A stretch of DNA of 64,000 nucleotides from Prorocentrum cordatum (lineage: Eukaryota > Sar > Dinophyceae > Prorocentrales > Prorocentraceae). The translations under genes were made by a program, and so were the position numbers. A model generated the notes under the pieces. That model was not told the origin of the DNA, made no database searches, and saw nothing but the letters and a program-made list of their open reading frames with translations. Positions 23,086-34,324 of this stretch are shown one piece after another; position 1 is the first letter of the stretch, and every line of letters starts with the position of its first letter. The stretch lies in contig CAUYUJ010018627.1 of assembly GCA_963575745.1 (NCBI GenBank), positions 546,100-610,099 on the forward strand, given 5' to 3'.

Positions 23086-23272
23086 GAACAACACACACAC
23101 ACACACCCATACCCATAGGGGCGGTCGTTGGGAGGAGGACTCGCTATGGGTATGGGTGCGGGTTGTCAGACCCTGGGGAACGCTCCCGTTCGAGCGGGGA
23201 CCCCCATCCGACAACACGTACCCATAGCCCGCTCCGACCCCCCTATGGGTATGGGTGTGTGCTGTTGGTTCG
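23086..23272. mobile_element. 187-bp element made of three nested inverted repeats
   Basis: Outer arms AAC(A)CACACACCCATACCCATA (23086-23121) and its complement (23239-23272). Inner arms CTATGGGTATGGGTGCGGG / complement-like GACAACACGTACCCATAG (23143-23226). A central hairpin lies around GGGAACGCTCCCGTTCGAGC. The plan is that of a MITE; no second copy was seen. Confidence 0.7.
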
Positions 23273-23808
23273 CCAAGTAGGAGGGAATGAACCAAGGCAA
23301 GGGTGCGCGGGGAGCGAGGGGGGGCAAGAGGGAGGAGGGGCTGGAGTGGAGAGAAAAGGAGGAGGAGCAACGTTACCTCTGAAGGATCCGTCCATGCGCT
23401 CGCTCGGGAGAGGCTAGAAGCCTCCTGCAAACTCGACGCATGGGGGGCGAACGCTTCCCAGTGCTGAGCCCTCGCCCAGACGTTCCAAAGCTACACATCG
23501 TGGAAACTGTGAGGCATGAAGATGCCACGAAACTACACGAAACTACGCATATGGACGTATGGAGTATGGGCCCCATGTTCTGCATCCCTCACTCGTCAGT
23601 ACCCCCCCCCCCGCGGACATTCCCGTAGGAAGCTTCTCAAGTTCATGCAAGAATGGGGTACTGCTCTGCCTCAAAATCAAAATGGTTCTGGTATGTCGTG
23701 GGACTGGTAGAGAACATGGCAACTAGTACTACCATGGCCATTTCCGATGGCAATTGCAGCGTCAATAGTTATTCGTGAAAGTTCCGAACTCTTGAAGAAC
23801 AAAGCCCT

Positions 23809-23896
23809 GCCTGGCGTGCGCAGCGCGCCAGGCGCGGCTCTGGAGGCGCCGCCAGGGGGGCTCAACGCCGATCCAAGAAATCCGCGAGGACCTCCG
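23809..23896. mobile_element. Family B element, right half, copy 3
   Basis: CTGGCGTGCGCAGCGCGCCAG and GGAGGCGCCGCC loop palindromes, then AACGCCGATCCAAGAAATCC and GCGAGGACCTCCG. The left arm is missing. Confidence 0.65.
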
Positions 23897-24104
23897 AAAA
23901 TACATGGTCTAGTAAGCTTCGCCTCCTCCGAACACGGCCGTGGCCCTCCTAGCCAAGCCAGGCCCCGAACCCGTGGCAGGGCCATCGGGATCATCCAGGC
24001 CGCCCGAGAATTCGTGCGCCGCGCCTCGCGAGACGCTCAGGTAGCAGAGTGAGGGGGTCCGGACGGTCCCACTTCTTCCCAGCGCGCGCGGGGCTGGATG
24101 GGAG

Positions 24105-24290
24105 GCTCAGTCTGTGGGGGCGATACATGGGGGCAATGCAGGAGGGGGGCGGGGGATGCTCAGGGACGATGGGGGGCGACCCTTGGGGGCAGCGCATGGG
24201 AACGATAGTTGGGGGCAACACATGGGGGTAGCACAGGGGGGCAATCCATGGGAGCAACAACTGGGGGCAATGCATCGGGGGCAACACTCT
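24105..24290 (+). repeat. Minisatellite, TGGGGGCAAxxCA unit
   Basis: About nine units of 18-27 bp built on CATGGGGGCAATGCA. Confidence 0.75.
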
Positions 24291-24321
24291 TGCTCTCGCA
24301 GCCGCCTCCGCACTCATGTCT

Positions 24322-24510
24322 GAGTATCGTTTAACCGATCCCCATCCCCAGCGGCGTGGCCTGGGCCCCACTGGCCGATTTACCCCCCTAGATGGGGAAA
24401 TAGATCGTTCCCTTCGGGTTTCGAGGGGTGTATTATCCTCAACTGGGGTGGTAATTTGGTGGGGGTCTCGAAGAGGATGGGGATGGGGATGGGTATCGTT
24501 TCAACGATAC
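24322..24510. mobile_element. 189-bp inverted-repeat element
   Basis: Left end GAGTATCGTTTAACCGATCC plus CCATCCCCA. Right end TGGGGATGGG plus TATCGTTTCAACGATAC, an imperfect inverted copy (roughly 22 of 27 bases). Each end is itself a small palindrome. Confidence 0.6.
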
Positions 24511-25192
24511 TGATTGTCTGCAACTGTGGGGTGTTGCGTATCTTCCGACCGAGCCCTCGCGCAACCCAACTGGCGAGGGCCAGCTCGACGGCCCCAGCCG
24601 CGCCGCGTGCCGCGTGATGTTACCATCGCGCCCCCGAGGGGGGGGGACTTGGGGAGAGGCAATTATACGGAGGGACGAGCTCAAGGCGGGGGGAGACGTC
24701 GAGCTTCCTCCTCCCTCCTCCTGCTCCTCCTCCTCCCTCCTCCTCCCCCTCCACCTCCTCCCCCCTCGAAAACAACACTCTCCCACGTGCCCGAATGAGG
24801 CGAAACATCGAGCTTGAATCGGCGACACATCGCCGACACGCTCTCGGGCGGGGAGGGCCGTGGGGCCCCTATCGGCCATCGACTGGGACGCAGGAGGACA
24901 CACGGGTACTATGCGCCGCACCCCCTGGAGGCGCACGTCCGCACCGAACAGCTACCACACAGAAGTGTGCAGCGTGCCCCTCGACGAGATGGCATTGCCA
25001 GAACTCTCGGCGGTGGGCAAGCCTCCCCCTTAAAAGCAAACCAGCCTCTCGTGAAAACGGCCCGGGACCGAAACCGACGCACCTGGACCCGCAGAGATCG
25101 CTGCTGCGACGCCCCCTCGCGAACCGAAAATGGCCAACTCACCCATCGGCGTGCCAGGGCAGGAGAGGCCCATCAACTAGGGCTCCCAAATT

Positions 25193-25330
25193 CGCGCTTC
25201 GCGCTGCGCGAAGCGCGAATAACTTCGCGCTCTCGCGCCGCCCTCCCAAAGGGAGAATAGGAGGACGAGGAGGAGGGGGAGAAGGAACGAGGACCGCGAA
25301 GCGCGAAGCGCGAATAACTTCGCGCCCTCG
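25193..25330. repeat. Palindromic TTCGCGCTTCGCG repeats
   Basis: TTCGCGCTTCGCGCTG is followed by its inverted copy CGCGAAGCGCGAA and AACTTCGCGC. The same block recurs inverted/tandem at about 25298-25328. Confidence 0.7.
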
Positions 25331-25492
25331 AGGGAGCCCTTGCATCAACCTCCGAAGAACGCGCCCGCCACCGAGCACGTGCTACGAGGCTCCTGAGCGC
25401 ACGCGTCGACCCCGCGGGGCCGAGGCACACAGTGCACGAATATGCTTGACCGGTGCCGCATGAACCGGCGATGGGAGGTCGCTGCGCTGCCT

Positions 25493-25685
25493 CGGGAGCG
25501 GCCAAGAAGGGGGTGTCCAAGAGGGGGGGGTGCAAATCATGACCGGCGGCATGTGCGCGGCCCAGCGGGGGGGCCAGGGACGTAATGAAATAAGAAGAGG
25601 CGCCATGAAATCTGGGGAAATATCATGGCCCACGCCATGAGATCCACCCCCCCCCGAGTCACCACCCCCCTCTTTTCCGCCCCCA
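25493..25685 (+). mobile_element. Family L element, copy 2 (complete)
   Basis: Left GGAGCGGCCAAGAAGGGGGT and right ACCCCCCTCTTTTCCGCCCC are imperfect inverted ends. The interior is nearly identical to 33309-33470, including ACGTAATGAAATAAGA and GGGGAAATATCATGGCCC. Confidence 0.75.
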
Positions 25686-26039
25686 ATTGTCCCTGGATCG
25701 CCTGGCTTTCCGGGCATAACTCGGTCGTGAGGCAACGGCTCGGGGACGGTACCGGCACCCCCGAGCGCCCTCGACCAGGCGCAGCTGATGGAAAACACCC
25801 CGGGCGTCGAAACCGTCAGGGAAACAAGAGAACAAATTCGCCGGCCCAACGGGCCAGAGGCGTGCTAAGATCTCCGGTAACTGGTTAACAATTGTATTGT
25901 ACTAGTTCGCGCGCGCGGGGCGGCCCCTGGGGGTCCCCCGGCGAAAAGTACCCCGCCCGCCGCCTGACCAGGTCCCGCCCGGTTCAACTCAGAGATGGTT
26001 TTCCTTCTGGGTGCGGCCTCTCAGGCCGCCCTGAGCGCG

Positions 26040-26615
26040 CCAAGAGTGCCCCAAGAGGCCCCCAAGATTGCTCAAGAGGCCCCCGAGACGTTCAAAGAGC
26101 GCTCCAAGGCGCCGAAGATGACCCCAAGACGGCCCAAGAGACCCCCAAGACAGCCGAAGAGGCCTTCAAGACGCCCCAAGAGCCTTCCAAGAGGCCTCCG
26201 AAGAGAGCCCCAAGAGGCCAAAATCGTTGATTTTCATTGGTTTTTCCGATGTTTTTGGCGTTCTGGCTTTTTCGGCTTCCGGACGCTCCAAGACGACCCA
26301 AGAGGCGCCCAAGATCGCTCCAAGACGGCCCACGAAGCTCCCAAGACGGCCCCGAAACGGCCCAAGAGGGCCCCCAAGACGGCCCAAGTGCCGCCCAAGA
26401 CGGACCAAGAGGCCCCAAGACGGGCCCAAGAGGGGCTCAAGAGGGATACAGAGAACTGAAAAATCGAGCCCTCCGCCCCAGAAGGCGCCCAGGAGGCCCC
26501 AAAAAGGCCCCAAGAGGCCCCCAAGAGGCCCCCAAGACGCCCCAAGAGGCGCCCAAGAGGCCCAAAAGAGGCCCCAAGAGGCCCCAAGAAGGCCCCCAAG
26601 AGGCCGCAAAACTCG
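26040..26615 (+). repeat. CCCCAAGAGGCCC short-repeat cluster
   Basis: Dozens of spaced 9-13 bp copies of CCCAAGAGGCCC and CCAAGACGGCCC, interrupted once by a unique T-rich segment (26225-26280). The long open frames on both strands come from the repeat. Confidence 0.8.
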
Positions 26616-26861
26616 GCTAGCCCGCAACGGTGCGACAATATGGGCCGGCGGAATGAGCGAAGCGATTAAATAAAAAAACACGTAAGAACAAAAACCGTCA
26701 GACACAAACAAAAACATCGAAACCGTCGAAATTCTCTGAGAACAACTCAGCCTGTGCCCCCTACTGACGTTGCCCCGGAGACCTCGCCTACCCTATCGCA
26801 AGCGCAGCCCTCCTCTGGGTCATGAACAACCCGCGGCCCAGCCGACGCACAGGGCCGTGGA

Positions 26862-27004
26862 CTAGTGGGCTTGTCTTCCACCGCCACCACCATAAGTAGG
26901 AGGGCGAGGGGGTCCTCCTGCTTCTCTTTTTCCTCCTACTCATCCTCCACCTCCTTCCCGCCTCCAACTTCTGGTGGTGGTGGTGGTGGAAAACAGGCCC
27001 ATCA
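26862..27004. mobile_element. Family C element, copy 1
   Basis: Left TAGTGGGCTTGTCTTCCACC plus a CCACCACCATAAG segment, right GGTGGTGGAAAACAGGCCCA ending TCA. The ends are inverted copies around a CT-rich interior. Compare copy 3 at 58683-58846. Confidence 0.7.
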
Positions 27005-27252
27005 AAGAGAGCACGACGGGTGCCGTGCACGCAGGAGCGCCCCGCTGGGAGCGAGGCGTCTGCCGAGACCGACGCGGCACAGCGTGCGGGGAACCCCCAG
27101 ATCCGGGCGTCACCTCTGTTCCGCGCTGGGCGTTGTCGCCTGGCGTCGGGCTCCACGACGATCGAACAATGCCGCAGAGAGATGGGGTCTGGGGCTCCAG
27201 TCGCGATGCTGCCTGTTTCGCGACGTCAGATCTCAGTGGCGGCTCGGGAAGC

Positions 27253-27417
27253 TTGGGCCGGGGTCCAAGGACACACAAATAAATACACCCAGATATCCCA
27301 GGATCCCTAAAATGTTCCAATAATTGTCGTCATGCCCCGCGCCTTCGCTATGTTCCCAGACTTTCCTGGAAATAGACGATGAATTGTGTCTGTGTGTTTT
27401 CCCCCCTTGAGTGGTAC
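27253..27417 (+). repeat. Dispersed repeat family A, copy 2
   Basis: ACACACAAATAAATACACCC, ATCCCAGGATCCC and TAGACGATGAATTGTGTCTG match copies 1 and 3. Confidence 0.65.
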
Positions 27418-27599
27418 AGCCAAGTGCACTCCGCTCCTCCTCGTCCTGCGTGGCGCGCGCGCAGAGCTGTGCCCCAAGTGTGCAGCCGCCACGCGGTGCC
27501 CAGTGAGGCCAGGCCCGAGACAGCGAATCGCACGCGGCAGATGCAGGCAGACCATGACACTGATCAGAGGGCGTGTGAAATACAGATATGTATACACAT

Positions 27600-27770
27600 C
27601 AAGGGAGAGCGAGAGAGAGAGAGAGAGATAGAGAGAAACAACAAAAACCATGTACAGCCGAATTCAATCGGACATGGCACGCGACAGAGAGAGAGACAGA
27701 GAAAGAAACAAACATAGAGACATGTACAACCGAATTCGATTGGACATGGCACGCGAGAGAGAATAGAATC
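27600..27770 (+). repeat. (GA)n tracts with a 70-bp duplicated unit
   Basis: CATGTACA(G/A)CCGAATTC and GGACATGGCACGCGA occur twice (about 27649 and 27721), separated by GAGA dinucleotide tracts. Confidence 0.75.
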
Positions 27771-28037
27771 CGTTTCCGTGGGCCGCAGTTTGCCCCAGGG
27801 CTGCAGGGGACACAGGGTGCGAAAACGCTGGACACCCGGGGGCCCTGGAACTGGAAGCGAAGTCTCCCTAAGCAGACTCGACGGCATATGCAGCAGGACG
27901 GCGGCCGGTCGGACGGGCAGGGGTCGGCCGGAGGACGGCGGGCACGCCGACATGGGAAGGGTAGGCCTGTACGCGGGCAACTGGTCGGTCGCTTGGGCGG
28001 GCGGCAATGTATCAAGACAACAAGCACGCTGACGACC

Positions 28038-28080
28038 AGTGATGGGCCTGTTTTCCACCACCACCCCCATAAGTTGGAGG
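28038..28080 (+). mobile_element. Family C element, left end only, copy 2
   Basis: AGTGATGGGCCTGTTTTCCA, CCACCACCCCCATAAGTTGG. No matching right end was found before the GGA-rich tract that follows. Confidence 0.55.
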
Positions 28081-28249
28081 GGGGCAAGGAGGTGGAGGAT
28101 GAGGAGGACGAAGAGGAGAGGGAGGAGGAGGAGGAGGATGAGGAAAACAAATCCACCGACCAGGTGAGCGGGCCTTACGCAAGATGGCGTGCGCAGAGAC
28201 CTTGCGCTGTGGCTCACGCAGGCCGCCAGCGTGGTACGCTACCTCGGAA

Positions 28250-28970
28250 ACGAGGGCGCGCGCGCGCAACCCTGCGCGGGCAGCTTGCGCGCGACCCTGC
28301 GCGGGCAACTTGCGCGCGCATGTCTGCACAAGCGACGCCAGCTTTTTTTGGCCTCGCTCAGCTGGGGTGGACAGGCCAGGGGCGGGGGGCGGCGCGGTGG
28401 CGGGCGGGACCAGTCCGCACGCGGAGGAGGAGGAGGAGGAGGAGGAGGAGGAGGAGGAGGAGGAGGAGGAGGAGGCGAGCATCGAATGGTCAGAGCGTCG
28501 ACGAGCACCAGAGCAGCGGCGGCCGACGGGCGGCGTCAGAGCGCCGGGCCCCCGCCGATGCCGCTCTTTTACCGGCGGTGACGGGGCCCAGCGTTGGACG
28601 ACGAACGACGGACGACAAGACGAGACGACGGAGGCGGAGGGAGGGGGGGAGGGGGAGGGAGGAGGGGGGAGGGCGCGAGGGGGGCGTGCGAGGGGGGAGG
28701 GCGCGAGGGGGGAGGGCGCGAGGGGGGCGCGAGGGGGGCGCGCGCGCGCGAGGGGGGCGCGAGGGAGGAGGGGTGGAGGGCGCGAGGGGGGCGCGCGCGC
28801 GCCAGGCGCAGCCCCGCGCAGCCCGGGGCGGCCCCCGTCCCTCGAGCACCCACTCTGCACGAGGCCTCCGCGCGGACATGCTGGTCTGCACCCGCTGGGC
28901 GCAAGCAGCGTCTCCTCCTCCTCCTCCTCCTCCTCCTCCTCCTCCTCCTCCTCCTCCTCCTCCTCCTTGA
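28250..28970 (+). repeat. Cluster of GCGC repeats, (GAG)n, GGGGGGCGCGA minisatellite and (TCC)n
   Basis: CTGCGCGGGCAxCTTGCGCG tandem units at 28275-28325, GAG triplets at 28423-28472, a GAGGGGGGCGCGAGG minisatellite at 28640-28805, and TCC triplets at 28912-28968. No gene; long open frames reflect absence of AT-rich stop codons. Confidence 0.8.
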
Positions 28971-29095
28971 ACGCCAGGGGGGGCGCTTTTCCGAGGCGGA
29001 CTTTGGTGCGCAAGAGCAGGCGCCGCGGGAGGCGCGCGAGGGGGCGCGGTGGCCCGGAGGCGTGCACAGTGGAGTGGAAGGGCCCTGGCAGTAGG

Positions 29096-29273
29096 CAGGT
29101 CGGGCATGTCCCCCCACGGGCGGAGCTTAGGCGAAACATAAAAAACATTACAAACATGCCCCACCCAAAAACTTTTTGTTGAGGGAAAAAACGACCTTGT
29201 CAAAAACTCGTCCCCGAGCAATGTCTTGACTATTTTTGAACATCCCTCCTGTAGAGGGGCACGCCCGACTTAA
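29096..29273. mobile_element. Family O element, complete copy 1
   Basis: Left CAGGTCGGGCATGTCCCCCC and right GGGGCACGCCCGACTTA are imperfect inverted ends around an AT-richer interior with A/T runs. A second full copy lies at 58905-59064 and a right end at 1-52. Confidence 0.7.
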
Positions 29274-29629
29274 CACTGACATTCCCTCTGCAGGACAGGT
29301 GGCTGGAACAGGCGGCGGGACGAGAACGGACGCGACACGACGGGCAGGACAGGATAGACCATACCAGAACGAGAATCGATCCGGAGGAGAACAAATCGGG
29401 GATCTCGCAAAGCTGGCAAGGCTGGAGGATGGATGTATCGGAACCACGGCCGTTCCAGAGCGCGCAGGAACGCTCTGAGGGCGTTCCAGAACGCTCTGGA
29501 GCGACTTACCCTCATCCCAAGCCTGCCTGGACAGGACATGAGGGCACGATACAGGAAAGGACGAGATGAAGACAGGAGTACGGAGGGAAAAACAGAAGAG
29601 AACGCAGGAGGAATTAACATGACACAGAG

Positions 29630-29650
29630 AGAGAGAGAGAAAGAGAAAGC

Positions 29651-29688
<38 letters not shown>

Positions 29689-29890
29689 CAAGAGAGAGAG
29701 AGGAAAATAAAGAGAAATAGACAAACAGAGAATGAGACAGAGATAGAGCGAGAGAAAAGTGAGAAAGAGAGAGAGAGAGAGGACAGAGAGAGAGGTAAAA
29801 AAAGAAAGAGAGAGATAGAGCGAGAGCGAGACGAGAGAGAGAGAGGAGAGAGAAATGGGGAGAGAAAGAGGAACGATATAGAGAGAACGG
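29630..29890 (+). repeat. (GA)n microsatellite, about 260 bp
   Basis: GAGA with A-rich interruptions. Confidence 0.9.
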
Positions 29891-30271
29891 CAGAGGCAGG
29901 TAGGCAGCGAAGGCCGCCTGGCCTTCCCGCAGCTGTCGGCATCCTCGTCCTCGTCGTCCTCGCCAGGGGTGGGTTGGGGGCGCGCCTGGACTCTCATGAC
30001 GCCCTCCTCCTCCCTCCGATCCCTCCTCTCTCTGCCTCCTCCCACCCTCCTGCTATTCCCCCTCCTCCGCCTCCTCCTCCTCCTCCTCCTCCTCCACCAC
30101 CCCCAGCCTAGAGCCCACTACAGAGCCCACCAGAAACCCCTGGCACGGCCCAGAGGTCCTCCCCAAACCCTCTTCCTCCAGCCTCCCTCGCGAAGCCTCG
30201 TGTGGCTTTCTCTCCCTCGGCAAGGTCGGCTTGGTCGCATGCGTGCTGACAGCGAATCGGGCGCCCAGGTT

Positions 30272-30422
30272 GAAGGGGCCCACAACACACAAATGAATAG
30301 CCACAAATCCCAGGATTCCCCATAGTTTCCTATATGTTCTGGGTGTTCGTCCTCCCCCTCACTTCCCAAATTTTCCTTGGAGTCGACGATTCATTGTGTC
30401 TGATTGCTTCTTCCCCTCCTGA
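30272..30422 (+). repeat. Dispersed repeat family A, copy 3
   Basis: ACACACAAATGAATAGCCAC, TCCCAGGATTCCCC, GTTCTGGGTGTTCGTC and GTCGACGATTCATTGTGTC match copy 1 closely. Confidence 0.7.
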
Positions 30423-30699
30423 ACATAGTTTGCTTTCAGCTTGCAGCCAGAGATTCACCTCCGGCGACAAGGGGGGGGCAGCACAAGCGTGGGCTGGAGA
30501 GCACCATTTGATACCAAGACTGGGGGGGGGGGAGGCGCCACCGCGCCACCCGTCTCGGGCCGGCCTCCGCGCCGATGGAGCGCATCGCTCGTTTTCGACC
30601 TCCACCTCCACCTCCACCTCCGCCTCCCGCATCCCGCGTCCTTCGTCCGTCCTCTACCTCCACCTCCGTCTCTGTCCCCTGACAATGCGATGTCTTGGT

Positions 30700-30870
30700 T
30701 CTGGTCGACACGATTCGTGAGGATGGCGCCGCTATGTCGGTGCATCACTGATGTATCGGCGACGTCGGCGTGGAGAAAGTGGGGCTCCACATCGAGCCGC
30801 ATGGCCGATGCATCGGCGATGCGGCCGGATCCTCCGACCCCATCGACTCGGATCGCACATGAATGGCCTA
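30700..30870. mobile_element. Family K element, copy 1 (diverged left arm)
   Basis: Central GGCGACGTCGGCGTGGAGAA and TCCACATCGAGCCGCAT, right arm GCATCGGCGATGCGG and GATCCTCCGACCCCATCGA. The left arm is recognisable but degraded. Confidence 0.65.
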
Positions 30871-31379
30871 GATAGTAGGGGTGCCAGATCAGGATGCGAG
30901 GCCCTTGGACCTCCAATCTGCGTGTTTCTGGACGTCTAGAATGGCTCAGAGAAGGTCCAACAGGCAAGGATGCACGGGTAGCCCTGCAACGTACTCCAGC
31001 CTTGCTGCGGTTTTTGGCTGGACGCGGTAAGACATAGCGACAGAGGAGTCGGGTCTCACAGTCAATTTGGAGTCCCGAAACAGTGCGGTGACAGACCCTG
31101 CGCCGATCTCGAAATCCCGCAAGACCTCACCACACGGTCCGTCACCGCACGGTCTTGGGACCCCGGAGGCCCCAATCGCCCGAGACGTCTTCGGAGAACG
31201 ACCCCGAGCCCCAAAAAACCTTGCGGGGGCCCCGAATCCCACCGACTCAACGCGCGGTGTGGTCACCACACCGTTTGGGGGCCCCCGAGGAGGCTGCTCC
31301 TTCGAGGGCGCCGGCCCCACATCTGCAGACAAGGACCGCGCCTTCCGAGAAGCCGCCTCCTGAGAAGCCTCCCCCCTTC

Positions 31380-31565
31380 CCTCTCCTCCTCCCTCTCCTC
31401 CTTCTCCTCCTCCTCCTCCCCCCCTTCCCTCCCCTCCTCCCCCCTCCTCATCCTCCTCCTCCTCCTCCTCCTCCTCCTCCTCCTCCTCCCTCCTCCTCTC
31501 CCCTCCTCCTCCCCCTCCTCCCCCCTCCTCCTCCTCCTCCTCCTCCTCCTCCTCCTCCTCCTCAG
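31380..31565 (+). repeat. (TCC)n microsatellite
   Basis: TCC triplets with C-run interruptions. Confidence 0.9.
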
Positions 31566-31784
31566 GAGCTCCACGGGACAGAGGCCTCCCGGAGGAGGTC
31601 GGAGCGGGCGGGCGCGGAGCTCGGCGCAGGGGCGCCTCCTCGGCCTCCGCCTCGGTGAGGCGGCTCAGCGCGGGGGGCTCACGGGGGCCCGCCGCCCCGG
31701 CGGGGCGGCCGCCGCCGCCCGCGCCGCGGGGCGAGGGGGCCTCTCGCGGGGGGGGGGGTCGGGTGGTCCCCGATCGGGGGCATC

Positions 31785-32130
31785 AGCGAGGAGGATCGAG
31801 GAGGAGCCTCGAGGAGGAGCATCGAGGAGTGTCACCGAGGGGGGGGAGGATCGAGGATCGAGGAGGATAAGGAGGAGGGGGAGGAGGAGGAGGAGGAGGA
31901 GGAGGAGGAGGAGGAGGAGGAGGAGGAGGAGGAGGAGGATCGAGGATCATCGAGAAGGAGCATCGAGGAGGAGCATCGAGGAGCATCGAGGAGGAGCATC
32001 GACGAGGAGGAGGAGGAGGAGGAGGAGGAGGAGGAGGAGGAGGAGGAGGAGGAGGAGCATCGAGGAGGAGCATCGAGGAGGAGCATCGAGGAGGAGCATC
32101 GAGGAGGAGCATCGAGGATGAGAAGGACCG
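31785..32130 (+). repeat. GAGGAGGATCGAGGA array with pure (GGA)n cores
   Basis: Units GAGGAGGAGCATC and GGATCGA alternate with two pure GGA tracts (31875-31940, 32007-32056). Related arrays lie at 32350-32510 and 62640-62770, and a short one near 22880-22912. Confidence 0.85.
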
Positions 32131-32511
32131 AGCAGAAGGATCGAGGAGATGGATCGAGGAGGAGGATCGAGGACCGATGCACACAAGGATCGAGGACCGA
32201 GGGGGCGCCTGCAGGGGGGGGGGGGGGGGGCAGTCCAAGTCTCTCGCTGCCCCCTCTGCTGCAAGCTCCGATGCGACCCTCCTGTACCAACCCTCCCTTC
32301 CTCCCTCCCTCCCTCCCCCCTTCCTCCTCCTATTCCTCGACGCTCCCTCGAAGAACAAGCACCGAGGATCGGGAATCGAGGATCGGTGAATCGGTGAATC
32401 GAGGATCGGGGATCGAGGGTCGACGGTCGAAGACCAGGGTTCGAGAATCGGGAATCGAGAATCGAGGCTCTCCGAGGAGGAGGAGGAGGAGGAGGAGGAG
32501 GAGGAGGAGGA

Positions 32512-32634
32512 GCGACATCGGCGACGCATCCGCGACGTCGGCGTGGAGACAGTCGGGCCCTCATCGAGCCGCATCGCCGATGCCTCGCCGATGCGGCGCG
32601 ACCCCACGACCCCGTCTCCTCCGACCCCACGTGG
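32512..32634. mobile_element. Family K element, copy 2
   Basis: GCGACGTCGGCGTGGAGACA, TCATCGAGCCGCATCGCCGA, GCCGATGCGGCGCGA, CTCCGACCCCA. The left arm is replaced by the flanking GGA array. Confidence 0.6.
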
Positions 32635-32897
32635 GAGGGACCACTCCCTCCTCCCCCTCTCTTCCCTCGCTCCTCCCCCTCCTCCCCCTCCCACCCTCTT
32701 CCCCCCTCTTCTCCCCTCACTTCCCTCTTCACGCAACGCCGCCTGGAGACGCCACGCGCGCGACGTGCCCCGCAGGAGGCACGCCGATGGCGCGGAGTAT
32801 CCCGCCTTCTCTCGGGCCCCTCTCGGGCCGCCCCCTCGGGGGCCTCAGCAGGCGGGAGGAGGTGGCGGGCACTCGGGGCAGGCTTCAGAAGCCCCCC

Positions 32898-33190
32898 CCC
32901 CCTTGGAAAGCGTGCTGACCCCCCGGGCCCCGAACGGGGGGGGGGGGGCAGCTTCCAAGCCCCCCCCCCCTCCCCTTCAGCCAGGCCCCCCCCCCCCAGC
33001 TAGAACATGCCCACAAGAAGGGGGGAGGAGGGGGTACCTTCGGAAGCCCACCCCCTTTCCACGAGAGAGGGGGGGGAGCTCGAAACTGCCCCCCCCCAGC
33101 TAGAACATGCCCACAAGAAGGGGGGAGGAGGGGGTGCCCTCGGAAGCCCCCCCCCTTTCCACGAGAAAGGGGGGGGTAGCTCGAAACTGG
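32898..33190 (+). repeat. Tandem duplication, 100-bp unit, with C-run/G-run hairpins
   Basis: CAGCTAGAACATGCCCACAA recurs exactly 100 bp apart (32997 and 33097). Each unit has CGGAAGCCC, a long C run, TTTCCACGAGA and a G run, so C and G runs can pair within a unit. Confidence 0.8.
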
Positions 33191-33308
33191 CACCCCCCCG
33201 TGTTGGTAAGGGGGCGCTCCGCGGGCGCGCTCATCCAAAGCACCGCCGCGGCACGCACGAGCGGCGCAGCTGCAGCTCAGGGCACGCAAGTCCAGGGGGC
33301 ATACGCTT

Positions 33309-33470
33309 CTCGGGAGCGGCCAAGAGGGGGGTGTCCAAGAGGGGGGGGGTGCAAATCATGACCGGCGGCACGTGCGCGACCCAGCGGGGGGGCCAGGGAC
33401 GTAATGAAATAAGAGGAGGCGCCATGAGATCTGGGGAAATATCATGGCCCCGCCATGATATCCCCCCCTA
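33309..33470 (+). mobile_element. Family L element, copy 3 (right end lost)
   Basis: Near-identical to 25493-25645 from GGGAGCGGCCAAGA through ATATCATGGCCC. It then ends in CCATGATATCCCCCC instead of the family's right end. Confidence 0.7.
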
Positions 33471-33559
33471 GCTAGGGGAGTGGAGCGCCAAAAGAAAAGT
33501 GTTGACTGAGCGGTCTCTCCCCGAGAGCTCCTGAACAGCGTTTCCTAGCATTTCGAAGC

Positions 33560-33740
33560 CACGCAAAAGAAAGAGGAGGAGGAGGAGGAAGAGGAGGAGG
33601 AGGGGGAGGAGGAGGAGGAGAAGGAGGAGGAGTGGAGGAGGAGGAGGAGGAGAGGAGGGGGATGGGAGAGAGGAGGAAGAGAGGAGTAAGGAGTGGAGGA
33701 GGAGGGCAACGAGGAGGAGGGAGAGCGGAGGAAGAGATAA
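33560..33740 (+). repeat. (GGA)n microsatellite
   Basis: GGA/GAG triplets. Followed at 33775-33860 by spaced CCCAAGATGGCC copies. Confidence 0.85.
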
Positions 33741-34044
33741 CTATAGGAGAGGAGCAGAGGAGTTGTTATCCCCAAGATGGCCCAACATGGCTCCAGGATC
33801 GCTCCCAAGATGGCCTCCACGATCCAAGATCGCCCCCAAGATGGCCTCCACGCTGATTCAAAACAGCCCAACATGCCTGAGGATGGCTCCCAATGTGCTC
33901 AAAGAGGCCCGAAAACTGGGGGCGCGAACGCAAAGCGTATGATATTGTGTCTGAGTATTGGTACATATGTGTGGGTACGCGAAGCGTCCTGGATATGAAC
34001 AAGTGCAAGAATACCCGGCTGATGGGAAGCAAGCAACAAACATT

Positions 34045-34135
34045 TGAGAGTTCGTTATCTCTGTCTCGCAGCCGTCGCTGCTCCTGTAGCTTCGAACGAA
34101 GGTCAGTCGAATGAGTGCGGCCCTGAGGCCGCCTA
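34045..34135 (-). CDS. Candidate coiled-coil exon downstream of the zinc-motif exon
   Basis: On the minus strand one frame reads DLRSKLQEQRRLRDRDNELS, a charged heptad-like helix, before a possible GT donor. It lies 190 bp beyond the CAG/GTAAGC donor that ends the exon at 34325-34949, so it could be the next exon. The acceptor and frame are not fixed, and another frame here is also open. Confidence 0.2.
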
Positions 34136-34324
34136 AAACGTCATCCCCACTGTGTGCCGCGGGGACTACTTACCTGGTCTCTGTAAACGAGGCACAAACT
34201 AACGCAACCTTCGCGCAACTCTATCTACCTGGACGTTCTAGAACAGGGGGCAACCCACAGCCATCAAGAGCATTGCAGCAATGCATGGTGGCGCGATTGG
34301 CAACACCACGTCGCCAGGCTTACC

